Shown piece by piece: positions 1 to 8,272 of a DNA stretch of 64,000 bases. The stretch comes from Fibrella aestuarina BUZ 2 (lineage in GTDB: Bacteria > Bacteroidota > Bacteroidia > Cytophagales > Spirosomataceae), in assembly GCF_000331105.1 (NCBI RefSeq), contig NC_020054.1, forward strand, positions 734,001 to 798,000. The letters are read 5' to 3'. The stretch's first letter is position 1. Every line of letters starts with the position of its first letter. The position numbers and the translations under genes are program-made. The notes under the pieces are model-generated. The model was not told the DNA's origin and did no database searches. It saw only the letters and a list, made by a program, of their open reading frames with translations.

Positions 1-645
1 AACCTGCCTTTCCACGGGCCGGACGCCGACGGGCCGGACGCCGAATGGCCTGCTACCATAACCAAACCCTACTGGCAAAGGTTATTGGCCGATTTTCTGT
101 TGGCCCACCAGATCGACCGTTTTTCGGTGGCGGGGTTCAGCATGGGTGGGCGGTTTGCGCTGGTCACGGCCGAGTTGTTTACCGACCGGATCGATCAGTT
201 GATCCTGCTGGCGCCCGACGGGGTCACCGACGATCCCTGGTTCAGGACAGCCACCAGCACCCGGGCGGGGCAGGCGGTGCTCCGGTTTATGTTAAATCAT
301 ACCGGCTTCTTTCACCAGGTCGGGACGGGGTTGGTACGGCTGAAACTGCTGAAACCGGGGCTGTTGCGTTTTGCCGAAGCAACGCTGAAAACCCCCGCGC
401 AACGTACCCAGATTTACCGGTCCTGGACGGCCTTTCACCCGCTGACGATCGACGTACCCGCGCTGGCGCAACGGCTACGTACCCAGCAGGTAGCGGTGTG
501 CCTGATTCTGGGCAAATTTGACGCCGTGCTCCCCGCGGCCTACACGCAGCCGTTGTTGCGGGCGCTGCCCGAGTGCCGCCTCGTTGTGCTGCCAACGGGC
601 CATACGTCGCTGGTGAGGCGGGCGGCCGACGAAATAATGCTATAA
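1..645 (+). CDS. Alpha/beta hydrolase, 5'-truncated by window edge
   Basis: The reading frame is open from base 1, so the start lies outside the window; 214 codons are visible. It shows the alpha/beta-hydrolase nucleophile elbow GFSMGG near visible residue 47, a late acidic segment LGKFDAVLP, and a C-terminal LPTGHTSL that would carry the catalytic histidine. The order nucleophile, acid, histidine is that of the fold. The substrate cannot be read from the sequence; small-molecule esterases or C-C hydrolases are the usual options. It ends 35 bases before the next plus-strand gene and may share its transcript. Family assignment is firm, function open. Confidence 0.85.
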   Translation, partial: NLPFHGPDADGPDAEWPATITKPYWQRLLADFLLAHQIDRFSVAGFSMGGRFALVTAELFTDRIDQLILLAPDGVTDDPWFRTATSTRAGQAVLRFMLNHTGFFHQVGTGLVRLKLLKPGLLRFAEATLKTPAQRTQIYRSWTAFHPLTIDVPALAQRLRTQQVAVCLILGKFDAVLPAAYTQPLLRALPECRLVVLPTGHTSLVRRAADEIML

Positions 646-680
646 TCGTGCACCTTTACGTTTAAGATCGACCAATCGCC

Positions 681-1655
681 ATGTTTGTTCAGCGCCATTT
701 TCTCACCATCGCCGTTGTGCTGTCGGTAGTATTCGCCATTGCGATGGGGGCTACCGTTTACCAGAAAGGCCCCACGCCGCCACCGGCTGCCACGCCAGCC
801 GCGCAACCCAACTTCCGGGCCTACTGGTTTGGCGGGAAAGCTGAACTCAATCACTACCGGCTCGAGCAAGCGCAATACGGGGCCATGAACCCCGGCGAAG
901 CGGTTCTGATCTTCGTGACGGAAGATTTTCGGACCGATCAGCAGGTGAAATCCGAGACTGAGGCCAGCCACGACCGCTCGGTACCGGTGCTGAAAACCAA
1001 CTACATCCGTCGCTTCAAAACAGGCGTATACGACTACTCGCTCTTCACGTCGGTGTTTACGCCCATCGATAATCCGGCCTTTCCAAACACGTTGAAAGTC
1101 AGCACCTCGGGGCAGGAGTGGTGCGGCCATAGCTACGTGCAGGTGAGCTACAAAAACAACGGCTTCCGGGTGAGCGGGCGTTCCTATTTCGAGCAGGAGG
1201 TAGCCGAAGACTACGATGTCGATGAGGCCATGCTGGAAGATGAACTGTTCAACCGAATCCGGCTCAACCCCGCCGCCCTACCTACCGGCGACATTCACCT
1301 GATTCCCGGTACACAGGCGGCCCGGCTGCGCCATAAGCGATTGGCCTCGCTGCCCGCCACCGCCACACTCGACACCGTCCGGGCGACGGAGTGGGTACGT
1401 ACCCACGCGCCCAGCCCCGCAGCCAGCCAGGTGGTGGCGTATTCGGTTGACTATAAAGACGATGGGCGGTCGCTGCTTGTGGTATTTGAAACAGCCTTTC
1501 CGCACCGGATCTTGGGCTGGGAAGACACCTACAAAACAAAAGACCGCCTGCTGACGTCGCGGGCGGTCCTGACCAGTTCGTTGCAATCGGACTATTGGGC
1601 CCACAACACCCCCGCCGACAGTACGCTACGGAACCAGTTGGGCGTGGGTTTCTAG
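681..1655 (+). CDS. Conserved membrane-anchored protein, function unknown
   Basis: A protein of 324 residues with an N-terminal hydrophobic segment (about residues 7-27) followed by a proline/alanine linker, consistent with a signal anchor and a periplasmic body. The body begins near FRAYWFGGKAELNHYRL and contains AVLIFVTEDF. From memory, Bacteroidota proteins of this type are sometimes labelled septum formation inhibitor Maf, but no Maf nucleotide-pyrophosphatase motif is visible, so I do not adopt that name. It follows the hydrolase by 35 bases and its stop lies 8 bases from the stop of the convergent minus-strand gene. No catalytic motif was recognised. Confidence 0.75.
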   Translation: MFVQRHFLTIAVVLSVVFAIAMGATVYQKGPTPPPAATPAAQPNFRAYWFGGKAELNHYRLEQAQYGAMNPGEAVLIFVTEDFRTDQQVKSETEASHDRSVPVLKTNYIRRFKTGVYDYSLFTSVFTPIDNPAFPNTLKVSTSGQEWCGHSYVQVSYKNNGFRVSGRSYFEQEVAEDYDVDEAMLEDELFNRIRLNPAALPTGDIHLIPGTQAARLRHKRLASLPATATLDTVRATEWVRTHAPSPAASQVVAYSVDYKDDGRSLLVVFETAFPHRILGWEDTYKTKDRLLTSRAVLTSSLQSDYWAHNTPADSTLRNQLGVGF

Positions 1656-1662
1656 GAAGGAC

Positions 1663-2808
1663 CTACCTTACCTCCACTATGGTGAAGGCCGACTGATTGG
1701 GCTGGCGCACTTTATTGGCCACTTTGGTGGGCAGGCGATCGTCGTCGTGGATGAGCAACAGCGTATTGGGTGTCAGAAACGTCAGGTCTTCGGCTTTGTG
1801 CGAAAGCCAGAGCGGCTCGTCAGTCGGGGTACGTACCACGGTCATCGTGCCGATTGCCAGTTCGGCTTCGGTGGCAGTCCACAGGTAAGCGCCTACGTTT
1901 TCGCCGTCTTCATGGGTCGTAATAATCCAGAACAACTTGCGGACCGGGTCGTATTCGAGGCTCGATAACGCCAGCTTACCCGTCAGCTTTTCGGGCGTTT
2001 GCTCCGCCACGTTGACGGTGCCCAGCAAACTGAAATCGCCCGCCAGTTCAACATGCTGATCGGTACCACTGCCGACCACCTGATACGGCACGCTCAGCAC
2101 CCTGACGACGGGCTTAAAATCCTGGAAACTGTTGCCTTCTTCCCGAACGCCAAAAAACAGCCGGTCGGCGGTGGCTGTCAGCCCTTCAATTTTGAAGTAG
2201 CGCACCAGGCCGTAATAATCGAGGTCGCTGAGTGCGATGGCCGACGAAATCTTATCACGCAGTCCCACCGACGTATTCAGGGAATCGCTGACGTTGGGCG
2301 CGCCCCCCAGCAAACGTACCTGCGCGGGCTTCCCAGCGGGCCAGCAAAGCAGCATGTTGTAAGTGTTCCAGGCGTTGCTGCCTTCTTTCACGCGGTCGAA
2401 GGCGGTAGTCAGAAACACCCATTTACGGTCGGGCGTCTGGGCCAGCTCTTCGTATTTGATGCCCCGTTTGAACAGACTATGGGTGAAATAGGTGGGCGGT
2501 TGCTGGTTGTAGAGCGCCTCGGTAGTAGCCCAACTCCCAACCGATGCCTGCCCGTTGGGCATGGGTTTGTCGTGCGCCATCAGCACCGATTTGCCGTCGT
2601 ACAGGATGGCCGACCCTTCGAACCAGAACGGCTTACCGCCTGCCTTGACACTGTCTGGAAAACCAACCGAAAACCCCTCAAAGCTAACCGACGCCCGAAT
2701 GGGCTTTAGCTGAGGCTGAGCAACGGCGGCAGACACAAGCGCCATACACGAAGCGGTAAGCCAGGTCAACCGCTTGCAAAACAGTAGGTTAGTCAAGGAG
2801 TTTGGCAT
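1663..2808 (-). CDS. Secreted DUF3616/phytase-esterase-like protein
   Basis: A 381-residue protein with a signal peptide ending near AAVAQP (about residue 31). The body has repeated beta-type segments and the phrase KIEGLTATADRLFFGVRE, which resembles the DUF3616 and esterase-like phytase group of beta-propellers, where EGL and G-R-E segments recur. The assignment rests on motif resemblance alone. Its start overlaps the stop of the upstream PilJ-like gene by 20 bases, so the two are probably cotranscribed and translationally coupled. The product would be periplasmic or extracellular. Substrate unknown. Confidence 0.6.
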   Translation of the reverse strand: MPNSLTNLLFCKRLTWLTASCMALVSAAVAQPQLKPIRASVSFEGFSVGFPDSVKAGGKPFWFEGSAILYDGKSVLMAHDKPMPNGQASVGSWATTEALYNQQPPTYFTHSLFKRGIKYEELAQTPDRKWVFLTTAFDRVKEGSNAWNTYNMLLCWPAGKPAQVRLLGGAPNVSDSLNTSVGLRDKISSAIALSDLDYYGLVRYFKIEGLTATADRLFFGVREEGNSFQDFKPVVRVLSVPYQVVGSGTDQHVELAGDFSLLGTVNVAEQTPEKLTGKLALSSLEYDPVRKLFWIITTHEDGENVGAYLWTATEAELAIGTMTVVRTPTDEPLWLSHKAEDLTFLTPNTLLLIHDDDRLPTKVANKVRQPNQSAFTIVEVR

Positions 2809-3739
2809 ATATCGCGGTAATCTTATCCATCTTGGCCAGCATCCGGTTGGTCACAGTGAACACCTCGCCTGGGTCCATTGATTTGTCCTCGAAAGCCAGG
2901 CAGTTGGTTTTGTTGCACTTCTCCTCAATCTCGCGCCAATCGATTACTGCCTGCGCGATGGCATCGTCGACCTCGATGGTGTTCATATCTGACATCACCA
3001 ATGTTGTGATACCGGTTTGAATCCCCGTCGCTATTTGTTGGATCTGTTTTACGATGTCGTTATTGGGGGTAGTGAGGCCACCCACGTGGGCGCCATAATA
3101 GAGCGTGAGCCGTTGGGTCAGCAGTCGTATCCGTCCCGCCTGACTGGTGTTGGCGGCGATTGCATCGACCGCCGTCTTCGTTTCTGACTCTGGCCGTGGT
3201 TGAGTGGCCGCCCATTTCATCAGCGTTACAACCACATCGTTGGTCGCCGCCAGCAGTTGCGAATTCGCAGCAAGCACAGCCTGTGCATTGTCCCGGTTGG
3301 GTTCGGCCTGCAACAGCTTTTTGTAATCGGCCCAAAGGCTTTCTTGTTTGGCCAGCAGTGCAGCCATCGTTGGCGGCGTATTGGCCTTCAAGATTTTTAG
3401 GTTCTCCTCAAACTGCACCACCGACGTCTGCAACTCGCGTGTGGCGACATCGGCGTGCTGGTTCAGGAATCGGAATATGAAGTCTTTACCCAGGCGCTGC
3501 GACAGAAAGCGCTGTTTATCGGCTATGTTGATCGACGTACCTGGCTGAAGCGACTTTTGGGCTATAGCAATTGACCCGGCTCCGGTGGTAAGCAGATAAA
3601 GCAGCAGTTTGGCCAGTCGGTGGAAGCGTTCCGTGGACCAGCGAAAACGCCGGGTCTGGATAGGGTTGCGGGGCGGCATACGTAAAACGGTGGATAGGTG
3701 CCGGTAGAGTAGCACATCGTACCGCAACTTACGTACCAA
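2789..3739 (-). CDS. PilJ/NarX-like sensor-domain protein
   Basis: A 316-residue protein with an N-terminal hydrophobic segment (about residues 42-60, ending AIAQ) that acts as signal or anchor. Two copies of the PilJ/NarX N-terminal motif are visible: INIADKQRFLSQRLGKDF and, about 130 residues later, TSQAGRIRLLTQRLTLYYG. In nitrate sensors and pilus chemoreceptors this helical module senses ligands in the periplasm. No HAMP, kinase or methyl-accepting domain follows, so this is a free-standing sensor or binding protein. A later ATG at 3679 is an alternative start. It overlaps the downstream DUF3616-like gene by 20 bases. Confidence 0.7.
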   Translation of the reverse strand: MVRKLRYDVLLYRHLSTVLRMPPRNPIQTRRFRWSTERFHRLAKLLLYLLTTGAGSIAIAQKSLQPGTSINIADKQRFLSQRLGKDFIFRFLNQHADVATRELQTSVVQFEENLKILKANTPPTMAALLAKQESLWADYKKLLQAEPNRDNAQAVLAANSQLLAATNDVVVTLMKWAATQPRPESETKTAVDAIAANTSQAGRIRLLTQRLTLYYGAHVGGLTTPNNDIVKQIQQIATGIQTGITTLVMSDMNTIEVDDAIAQAVIDWREIEEKCNKTNCLAFEDKSMDPGEVFTVTNRMLAKMDKITAIYAKLLD

Positions 3740-3866
3740 TCGGGCACAAGCGCGAATTATTGCTTGGGTATAAAACTGAATTTAGTCGGCTGGGTTACTT
3801 AACGGTACGCTCTCGGGAAAAGTGACTATGTGTACTTATCCGATTAGGAAAAAGCGTATACGACCA

Positions 3867-5174
3867 TTAACCCAATACCGTCTCTACCAATAGGTAGCCG
3901 TTCAGCACGATGATGAGAACAGCGACGCCCCAGGCCAGGGTCTTCAGCCAGAACGGGTTGACAAACCGACCCATTTTCAGCCGATCACTCGTGAACTGCA
4001 CCAAAGGCACCACGGCGAAGCTAAGCTGAATCGACAGGATAACCTGGCTCAGCACGAGCAGTTCCGACGTACCCCGTTCGCCGTAGAGCAGCGCCACTAC
4101 CAGTGCCGGAATGATAGCAATCAGGCGCGTAATCAGCCGACGTACCCAGGGCTTGAGGCGCAGGTTCAGAAACCCTTCCATCACGATCTGGCCCGCCAAC
4201 GTACCTGTGAGCGTGCTGTTTTGGCCCGAAGCCAGCAGCGCCACGGCAAACAAGATACTCGCCATGCCCACGCCCAGCAGCGGGTCGAGCAGGCGGTGTG
4301 CATCGGCAATGTCAGCCACCTGCTGATTGCCCGAGAAATGGAACGCCGCCGCCGCCAGAATCAGGATAGAGGCATTGATGAAAAAGGCCAGCAGCAACGA
4401 TATCGTCGAGTCAATCGTAGCAAACTTGATGGCCGTAGCCCGGCCCGTCTCGGTGCGGGGGTAATCGCGGGTTTGCACGATGCTGGAATGCAGGTACAGG
4501 TTGTGGGGCATCACGGTGGCCCCCAGAATCCCGATGGCGATGTATAACATGCCGGGGTTGGTGACTACCTCCAGCCGGGGAATCAGGCCACCCATCACGG
4601 CGCGTACGTCGGGCTGAGAGGCAATGAGTTCGTAGCCGAAACAGGCGAGAATGACAAAAATCAGCCCGGCCACCACCAACTCGAGCATACGGAATCCTTT
4701 GTGTTGCAACCAAAGCAGCAGCAGCACATCAACGGCCGTGATGACGATACCTACGGCCAGCGGCATGCCAAACAATAAATTCAGGGCAATGGCCGAGCCA
4801 ATGACTTCGGCCAGATCGGTAGCGGCAATGGCGATTTCGGCCAGCACCCACAGGCCAATGCTGACGGGGCGGCTGTAGTGTTCGCGGCAAGCCTGTGCCA
4901 GATCGCGGCCCGTGGCGATGCCCAGCTTCAGCGCAAGGTGTTGCAAGAGAATGGCAAACAGGTTGGAAATCAGCACGACGCTGAGTAGCCGGTAGCCAAA
5001 CTGCGCGCCGCCCGCAATATCGGTCGCCCAGTTGCCAGGGTCCATATAGCCCACGGCCACCATGAGGCCAGGGCCAAGGTAGGCTTTCAGGGTGCGGAAA
5101 AACCCCGCCGATCGCGGCACGCGCACGCTGGCGTGCGCCTCAGGCAACGACTGGGTAGAGGGGTCAAGGAGCAT
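3867..5174 (-). CDS. mntH: Nramp-family divalent metal transporter MntH
   Basis: A proton-coupled Mn2+/Fe2+ importer of the inner membrane. The chosen start gives 435 residues with about eleven hydrophobic segments. The metal-binding [13 protein letters not shown] motif lies in the first membrane helix and [10 protein letters not shown] in the sixth, both diagnostic of Nramp. An upstream in-frame ATG at 5234 would add 20 residues, but a palindromic operator at 5197-5216 would then lie inside the gene, so the start at 5174 is preferred. It is divergent from the DtxR-type regulator at 5299, the usual arrangement for manganese homeostasis. Repression by that regulator when metal is plentiful is inferred. 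Confidence 0.95.
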   Translation of the reverse strand: MLLDPSTQSLPEAHASVRVPRSAGFFRTLKAYLGPGLMVAVGYMDPGNWATDIAGGAQFGYRLLSVVLISNLFAILLQHLALKLGIATGRDLAQACREHYSRPVSIGLWVLAEIAIAATDLAEVIGSAIALNLLFGMPLAVGIVITAVDVLLLLWLQHKGFRMLELVVAGLIFVILACFGYELIASQPDVRAVMGGLIPRLEVVTNPGMLYIAIGILGATVMPHNLYLHSSIVQTRDYPRTETGRATAIKFATIDSTISLLLAFFINASILILAAAAFHFSGNQQVADIADAHRLLDPLLGVGMASILFAVALLASGQNSTLTGTLAGQIVMEGFLNLRLKPWVRRLITRLIAIIPALVVALLYGERGTSELLVLSQVILSIQLSFAVVPLVQFTSDRLKMGRFVNPFWLKTLAWGVAVLIIVLNGYLLVETVLG

Positions 5175-5196
5175 AGAATCAGGACGAATACGGTGA

Positions 5197-5216
5197 TTTT
5201 TAGAGTGGTCTAAAAA
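5197..5216. promoter_or_regulatory. Putative MntR operator in the mntH-mntR intergenic region
   Basis: A perfect inverted repeat with 8-base arms TTTTTAGA and TCTAAAAA around a 4-base spacer. It ends 23 bases upstream of the preferred mntH start, next to the AT-rich stretch TATATTTT on the minus strand, where a promoter -7 element would fall. DtxR/MntR-family dimers bind palindromes of this size. Position and symmetry are seen; binding is inferred. Confidence 0.7.
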
Positions 5217-5298
5217 TATATTCTTACTAACCAAAAACTGATTTCCCGTTGGTTCTGTTCAACTTGCGTTCATAAACGGGAAAAAATTTTGCTACCCC

Positions 5299-5961
5299 AT
5301 GCCGACGCAGTCGCCCACGGAAGAAAACTACCTGAAAGCTATCTACGCCATTTCAAACCGGCAGGATGGGGAAGAGGTGAGCACCAATGCACTGGCCGAA
5401 ATGACCGCCACCCGCGCGGCCTCCGTCACCGACATGCTCAAGCGGCTGGCCGACAAGGGGTTGATTCATTACCGTCGGTATCAGGGCGTGCGCCTGACCG
5501 ACGAAGGCGAGCGCCGGGCATTGCGGATTATCCGGCGGCACCGGCTGTGGGAGGTGTTCCTGGTCGAAAAGCTGGGGTTTGGCTGGGATGAGGTGCACGA
5601 CATGGCCGAGGACCTCGAACACGTACGGTCCGATGAATTGGTGGCCCGCCTCGATACGTTTCTGGGCAACCCGCAGTTTGATCCGCACGGCGACCCTATC
5701 CCGACCCCAACCGGCCAAATGCCCCGCACCGGCTACCGCCCGCTGGCCGACCTCAACCCCGGCGACGAAGCGACCATGATGGGCGTGCTGGATCATTCCA
5801 CCGCGTTTCTGCAGCACTTGGCGCAGTGCGGGCTGGTGCTGGGGTGTCCTGTTAAAGTTTCTGAAATCAATGCCTTCGACCGGTCGATGCGGGTGACTAT
5901 TGACGCCCATCCGGCGTTATTCATAAGCTACGACGTAGCGAAAAATCTGTTAATGAAATAA
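5299..5961 (+). CDS. mntR: DtxR/MntR-family metal-dependent regulator
   Basis: A 220-residue iron- or manganese-dependent repressor. The N-terminus (SPTEENYLKAIYAIS) and the winged helix with NALAEMTATRAASVTDMLKRL match DtxR-family DNA-binding domains. The middle (HRLWEVFLVEKLGFGWDEVHDMAEDLEHV) is the metal-binding dimerisation domain, and the last 70 residues form an SH3/FeoA-like domain. It is divergent from mntH over a short intergenic region containing a clear palindrome, which points to control of manganese uptake. Whether it senses Mn or Fe cannot be decided from sequence, but the partner gene favours Mn. Confidence 0.93.
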   Translation: MPTQSPTEENYLKAIYAISNRQDGEEVSTNALAEMTATRAASVTDMLKRLADKGLIHYRRYQGVRLTDEGERRALRIIRRHRLWEVFLVEKLGFGWDEVHDMAEDLEHVRSDELVARLDTFLGNPQFDPHGDPIPTPTGQMPRTGYRPLADLNPGDEATMMGVLDHSTAFLQHLAQCGLVLGCPVKVSEINAFDRSMRVTIDAHPALFISYDVAKNLLMK

Positions 5962-6078
5962 CACCGGATTGCATCCGGTGCAAGTGAGGCTCCGCCCTCG
6001 TCGGCTTTCTCGCAACGCAGAATTGCCGAATAAAGGCAGGAATGGCGAAGCCTCACTTGCACCAGGCGTTGCCCGGTG
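5962..6078. repeat. 117-bp nested palindromic element (MITE-like)
   Basis: The outer ends are two 8-base-arm hairpins (5962-5980 and 6060-6078). Inside them lies a perfect 15-base inverted repeat: GGTGCAAGTGAGGCT at 5977-5991 pairs with 6049-6063. The two 30-base ends match at 23 positions as inverted repeats. The differences keep each end hairpin paired: AT/AT in the left stem becomes GC/GC in the right, with one G-T pair. The central 57 bases have no ORF. It fills the whole mntR-lptF/G gap and overlaps a possible GTG start at 6076. It could be a non-autonomous mobile repeat or a structured RNA/terminator. I saw no second copy in this window. Confidence 0.7.
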
Positions 6079-6087
6079 AACCGATTG

Positions 6088-7167
6088 ATGAAAAAGTTAG
6101 ACTGGTATATCCTGAAACGCTTTTTGCAGACCTACTTCTTTGTGGTGCTGCTGATCGTGTTGATTGTCTGCGTCGTTGATTACACCGAAAAAGTCGATGA
6201 CTTCCGGAAACGAGCCGCTCCAGGCGCGGCCATTCTGTTCGACTATTACCTAAACTTCATTCCGCACTGGGCCAACATGATCAGCCCGCTGATGGTGTTT
6301 ATCGCGACGGTTTTCCTGACTTCGCAACTGGCCGCCCGCAGTGAGATCATCGCCATCCTGAGCAGTGGCGTAAGCTTTGTCAGGCTGTTGTACCCGTATG
6401 TGCTGGGGGCCACGATCCTGGCGGCGTTGAGCTATTACATGGTGAACTACCTCATCCCGAAGGCCAACAAGACCCGCATCGCCTTCGAGTTGAAATACAC
6501 CAAAGACGCCTACACCTACACCGGCCGAAATGTGCACATGAAGGTGGCGCCGAACGTGTATGCCTATCTGGAAAGCTATAACAACCTGAATAACACGGGT
6601 TATAAGTTCACGCTCGAAGAGGTGAAGGATAACCAGCTAAGGCAGAAGCTCTCGGCCGACCGTATCGAGTGGGACACCAAGAAAGGCAAATGGGCCATCT
6701 ACGACTACCAGGTACGTCGGTTCGACACCGATCAGCGCGAATCGCTCACGCCCGGCACTCGCATCGACTCGACGCTCAACCTGAAACCGTCTGATTTCGA
6801 CTCTGACTTCAGCCTGTTCGAAACGCTGACCAAACCCGAACTCGACAATTACATCAACCTCATCAACAGCCGCGGGGCCGACGGGGTGCAGATTTACCTG
6901 CTCGAAAAATACAGCCGCGACACCCGCCCCTTCGCCATCATCATCCTGACGGTAATCGGCGTGATTATGTCGGCGCGAAAAAGCCGCCGGGGTGTGGGTT
7001 GGCAGGTGGCGCTAGGGTTCATTCTGGCGTTTGTCTACATTCTCTTCTACATGCTGGCCAAGGGCGTGGCCGAAGGTGGCACTATTGATCCGCTGCTGGC
7101 CGTCTGGTTACCCAATATTGTCTTTTCGGGAATCGGCGTACTGCTGTACAATACCATTCCGAGGTAA
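6088..7167 (+). CDS. LptF/LptG-family lipopolysaccharide export permease
   Basis: A YjgP/YjgQ permease that, with LptB, extracts lipopolysaccharide from the inner membrane and feeds it into the Lpt bridge. From ATG 6088 it has 359 residues and starts MKKLDWYILKRFLQTY. There are three N-terminal membrane segments, a periplasmic beta-jellyroll-like middle (about 130-270) and three C-terminal segments, the family topology. A GTG at 6076 is possible but falls in the palindromic element, so 6088 is preferred. LptF and LptG cannot be told apart here, and no lptB or partner permease is adjacent, as is common in Bacteroidota. Confidence 0.92.
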   Translation: MKKLDWYILKRFLQTYFFVVLLIVLIVCVVDYTEKVDDFRKRAAPGAAILFDYYLNFIPHWANMISPLMVFIATVFLTSQLAARSEIIAILSSGVSFVRLLYPYVLGATILAALSYYMVNYLIPKANKTRIAFELKYTKDAYTYTGRNVHMKVAPNVYAYLESYNNLNNTGYKFTLEEVKDNQLRQKLSADRIEWDTKKGKWAIYDYQVRRFDTDQRESLTPGTRIDSTLNLKPSDFDSDFSLFETLTKPELDNYINLINSRGADGVQIYLLEKYSRDTRPFAIIILTVIGVIMSARKSRRGVGWQVALGFILAFVYILFYMLAKGVAEGGTIDPLLAVWLPNIVFSGIGVLLYNTIPR

Positions 7168-7305
7168 AAAAAGAGCCGGGGTGGCAGGGCGGCGTTGCTG
7201 CGGGAGTGGCTGGGATGGTTCGCATCGTACCTTTGTCCCAGGCGACCCCTGCGCGAAGCAACCACGCTATCCGTGCGTGAAGCGACCCTGCGGCAACGCC
7301 ACCTT

Positions 7306-8238
7306 ATGCTCAAACATTACCTGCATCTTCATTTTATTGTCCTGATCTGGGGCTTCACGGCCATACTGGGGCTGTTGCTTGAACCATTGGGGGCGCCCGC
7401 CCTCGTCGTCATCCGCACCGGGCTGGCGGCGGCGGGACTCTGGGCGGTGCTGCGGTTCTGGAAATCATCGGAGAGCAACGTACCCAACCCCGCCACGTAC
7501 CCACGCGACCGCTGGGTGCTGCTGGCCGTAGGCGGTCTGATCGCCATCCACTGGTTTGCCTTTTTCTGGGCGGCGCGGCTGGCCAACGCGTCAGTTTGTC
7601 TGGCGGGTATGGCTACCAGTTCCTTGTGGGCGTCTATCCTGGAGCCATTGATCCTGAAACGCCGCGTGAAACTCATCGAGGTGGTGCTGGGCGCCGTGGT
7701 CATGTCGGGCCTGTATTTGATCTTCCGGTTCGAGTTCGATAAGGTGGCCGGGCTGGCGGTGGCGGTGTTTTCGGCCATGCTGGCGGCGCTCTTCACCATC
7801 ATCAACAGCCGATTTACCAACCGGTATAGTTCGCTGGTCATTGCCCAGCGCGAAATGGGCGGCGCCTTCCTGACGTCGCTGCTCCTAACGGCCGTTTACG
7901 TGGCCGTAGCCCATCCGCCGCTACACGAACTAACCCTGCAACGGCCCGGCCAATGGCTGTGGATGGCGGTGCTGGCTTTCGTCTGTACGGTCTATGCTTA
8001 CACGGCGGGCGTGGGTCTGCTGCGTAAGTTTTCGCCGTACATGGCTATTTTGACTGTTAATTTGGAGCCGGTTTATGGCATTTTGCTGGCGGTCTTGATC
8101 TTTGGCAACAGCGAACGCATGACGGGCGGCTTCTACGCGGGCACGCTGGTGATCCTGCTGGCCGTGCTGAGTTACCCCTTTCTGGTCCGCGAGCAACGCG
8201 CTGACACACTCGAAACCGGGGCCGACCCGCTGGACTGA
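7306..8238 (+). CDS. EamA/DMT-family transporter
   Basis: An inner-membrane drug/metabolite transporter with ten predicted helices formed by two EamA repeats. The start ATG at 7306 gives MLKHYLHLHFIVLIWGFTAILG, a typical first helix and a family-sized protein of 310 residues. The frame is open upstream to 7195 but that extension lacks membrane character. Repeat one contains VVIRTGLAA and the second ends with EPVYGILLAVLIFGNSE, a common EamA signature. Substrates range from amino acids to nucleosides and cannot be deduced. It lies 34 bases before the glycosylation cluster and may share its promoter. Confidence 0.9.
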   Translation: MLKHYLHLHFIVLIWGFTAILGLLLEPLGAPALVVIRTGLAAAGLWAVLRFWKSSESNVPNPATYPRDRWVLLAVGGLIAIHWFAFFWAARLANASVCLAGMATSSLWASILEPLILKRRVKLIEVVLGAVVMSGLYLIFRFEFDKVAGLAVAVFSAMLAALFTIINSRFTNRYSSLVIAQREMGGAFLTSLLLTAVYVAVAHPPLHELTLQRPGQWLWMAVLAFVCTVYAYTAGVGLLRKFSPYMAILTVNLEPVYGILLAVLIFGNSERMTGGFYAGTLVILLAVLSYPFLVREQRADTLETGADPLD

Positions 8239-8272
8239 ATCCCGTAGACCACACCCATTCACGCTGTACCTT

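Noticed and set aside
681..1655. Maf septum-formation inhibitor as a name for the anchored protein
   Set aside because: The Maf nucleotide-binding motifs are absent and the protein has a signal anchor.
6076..6087. GTG start of the LptF/G permease four codons upstream of ATG 6088
   Set aside because: The GTG is part of the right-hand end of the palindromic element; the ATG gives a typical N-terminus.
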